A stretch of 45,962 bases of DNA from Desulfuromusa sp. Its GTDB lineage: Bacteria > Desulfobacterota > Desulfuromonadia > Desulfuromonadales > Geopsychrobacteraceae. Below, one piece after another: positions 45,523-45,962 of the stretch. The stretch is from the NCBI GenBank assembly GCA_029933365.1, contig JAOZOH010000006.1, positions 1 through 45,962 of the forward strand, given 5' to 3'. The notes under the pieces are model-generated. The model searched no databases. It saw only the letters and a program-made list of their open reading frames with translations, and was not told where the DNA came from. The stretch's first letter is position 1. Each line of letters begins with the position of its first letter. The translations under genes were made by a program, and so were the position numbers.

Positions 45523-45813
45523 ATGGGAAAACCAATGGAAATTATTAGTCTGGAAAATTTTAAAAGCTCAAGAGCTATGATTACCGTGTGGGAAGGTGAG
45601 CCACCGAGGCCAATCGCTGAAGTCAGAAAAGAGGCAAAAGTGCTCAACCGGTTTGTATCAAAATTAGAGGATGGAACATTCAATGGGAAAAACTATGAAG
45701 AGGCTTTAGATATCATTCCATCACTCGCCACCATTGTCGTGCCAGCGGTAATAGAGAGCGGACTTACGCAAAGGTTAACAGCTTTAGAAACTTACAATAA
45801 CCAAACGGCATAA
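45523..45813 (+). CDS. small hypothetical protein of the integrated element
   Basis: 96 residues with no recognised domain. The N-terminus (MGKPMEIISLENFKSSRAM) is mixed alpha/beta; the middle is charged; the end (ITDIIPSLATIVVPA-like region, ~65-80) is mildly hydrophobic but too short for a sure membrane helix. GGAG lies about 8 bases before the ATG, supporting translation. It follows the integrase by 24 bp in the same direction and may be co-transcribed. Position suggests an element-encoded accessory protein; the function is unknown. Confidence 0.6.
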   Translation: MGKPMEIISLENFKSSRAMITVWEGEPPRPIAEVRKEAKVLNRFVSKLEDGTFNGKNYEEALDIIPSLATIVVPAVIESGLTQRLTALETYNNQTA

Positions 45814-45962
45814 ATTAAAAGATACTTTTCACCCTGGAGGTCAATCTATCAAAAAATGATTGTCCAGCATAAAAAAACACCTTCCTTAAAATATCCCCCA
45901 GTATTTCAGGTAGTGTAACTTCTTTTCTGTAATTTCGATTCTACCCTGATTTTTTAGAAATT
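45814..45962. other. window end, no feature recognised
   Basis: 149 bp of AT-rich DNA. A GGAGG at about 45836 could precede a gene starting beyond the window, but no frame is convincing here. Confidence 0.4.

Larger units (their letters stand above)
43970..45962 (+). mobile_element. left end of an integrative element at tRNA-Leu
   Basis: A P4-type integrase gene immediately downstream of, and codirectional with, a tRNA gene is the classic layout of an element inserted at the tRNA 3' end. The core site would lie within the last ~25 bases of the tRNA (T arm to CCA). The second attachment site is outside the window, so the extent of the element is unknown and the boundaries given are provisional. 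Confidence 0.65.

Overview
The window looks like a chromosomal segment of a Desulfuromonadales-type bacterium (Geobacter, Desulfuromonas or Pelobacter relatives). This is inferred from gene content and protein style: a FrzS/Geobacter-like receiver protein with paired CheW proteins, a MucR-type zinc-finger regulator, short ArgA-type GNAT plus ArgJ, selA/selB, and many PAS/GAF/receiver signalling proteins. No rRNA operon is present, so the placement rests on proteins alone. Base composition is moderate, with AT-rich intergenic regions.

Layout. 1-4.1 kb: a receiver protein with a very long acidic linker, two CheW-like proteins and a dGTPase-like HD hydrolase, all on the minus strand. 4.3-4.8 kb: a MucR-type regulator with a shared terminator. 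4.8-16.8 kb: a minus-strand run of housekeeping genes (DUF2914 protein, deoB, argJ, receiver-GAF-histidine kinase, secA, M23 peptidase, argA-like GNAT, recN, nadK), punctuated by three copies of a ~127-bp long-hairpin repeat. 17-18.7 kb: rarA and a secreted YidD-domain protein. 18.7-25.3 kb: queG, then the cell-shape cluster mreB / mreC-mreD-mrdA-rodA. 25.5-28.4 kb: ppiD and purC. 28.6-33.4 kb: an unusual three-gene unit made of a membrane PAS sensor fused to a DEDDh exonuclease, a free DEDDh exonuclease, and an acetyl-CoA-synthetase homologue with ruined catalytic motifs. 33.6-37.1 kb: selA-selB. 37.2 kb: tRNA-Ala(GGC). 37.4-41.1 kb: an accessory pair made of a SAM methyltransferase overlapping a Vsr/DUF559-like nuclease, SF2 helicase and LexA-type S24 protease fusion. 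41.5-43.7 kb: pabB-pabC. 43.9 kb: tRNA-Leu(CAA), followed by a P4-type tyrosine integrase and a small unknown gene, which I read as the left end of an integrated element.

The most interesting candidates are: (1) the methyltransferase plus nuclease-helicase-protease unit beside tRNA-Ala, which keeps a LexA-like Ala-Gly cleavage site and Ser/Lys dyad and could be a damage-responsive defence or repair protein; (2) the sensor-exonuclease / exonuclease / pseudo-Acs operon, which looks like a signalling pathway ending in nucleic-acid or nucleotide hydrolysis; (3) the interspersed ~127-bp repeats, whose two arms change together between copies, indicating a conserved folded structure. All functional statements about these three are inference from sequence.
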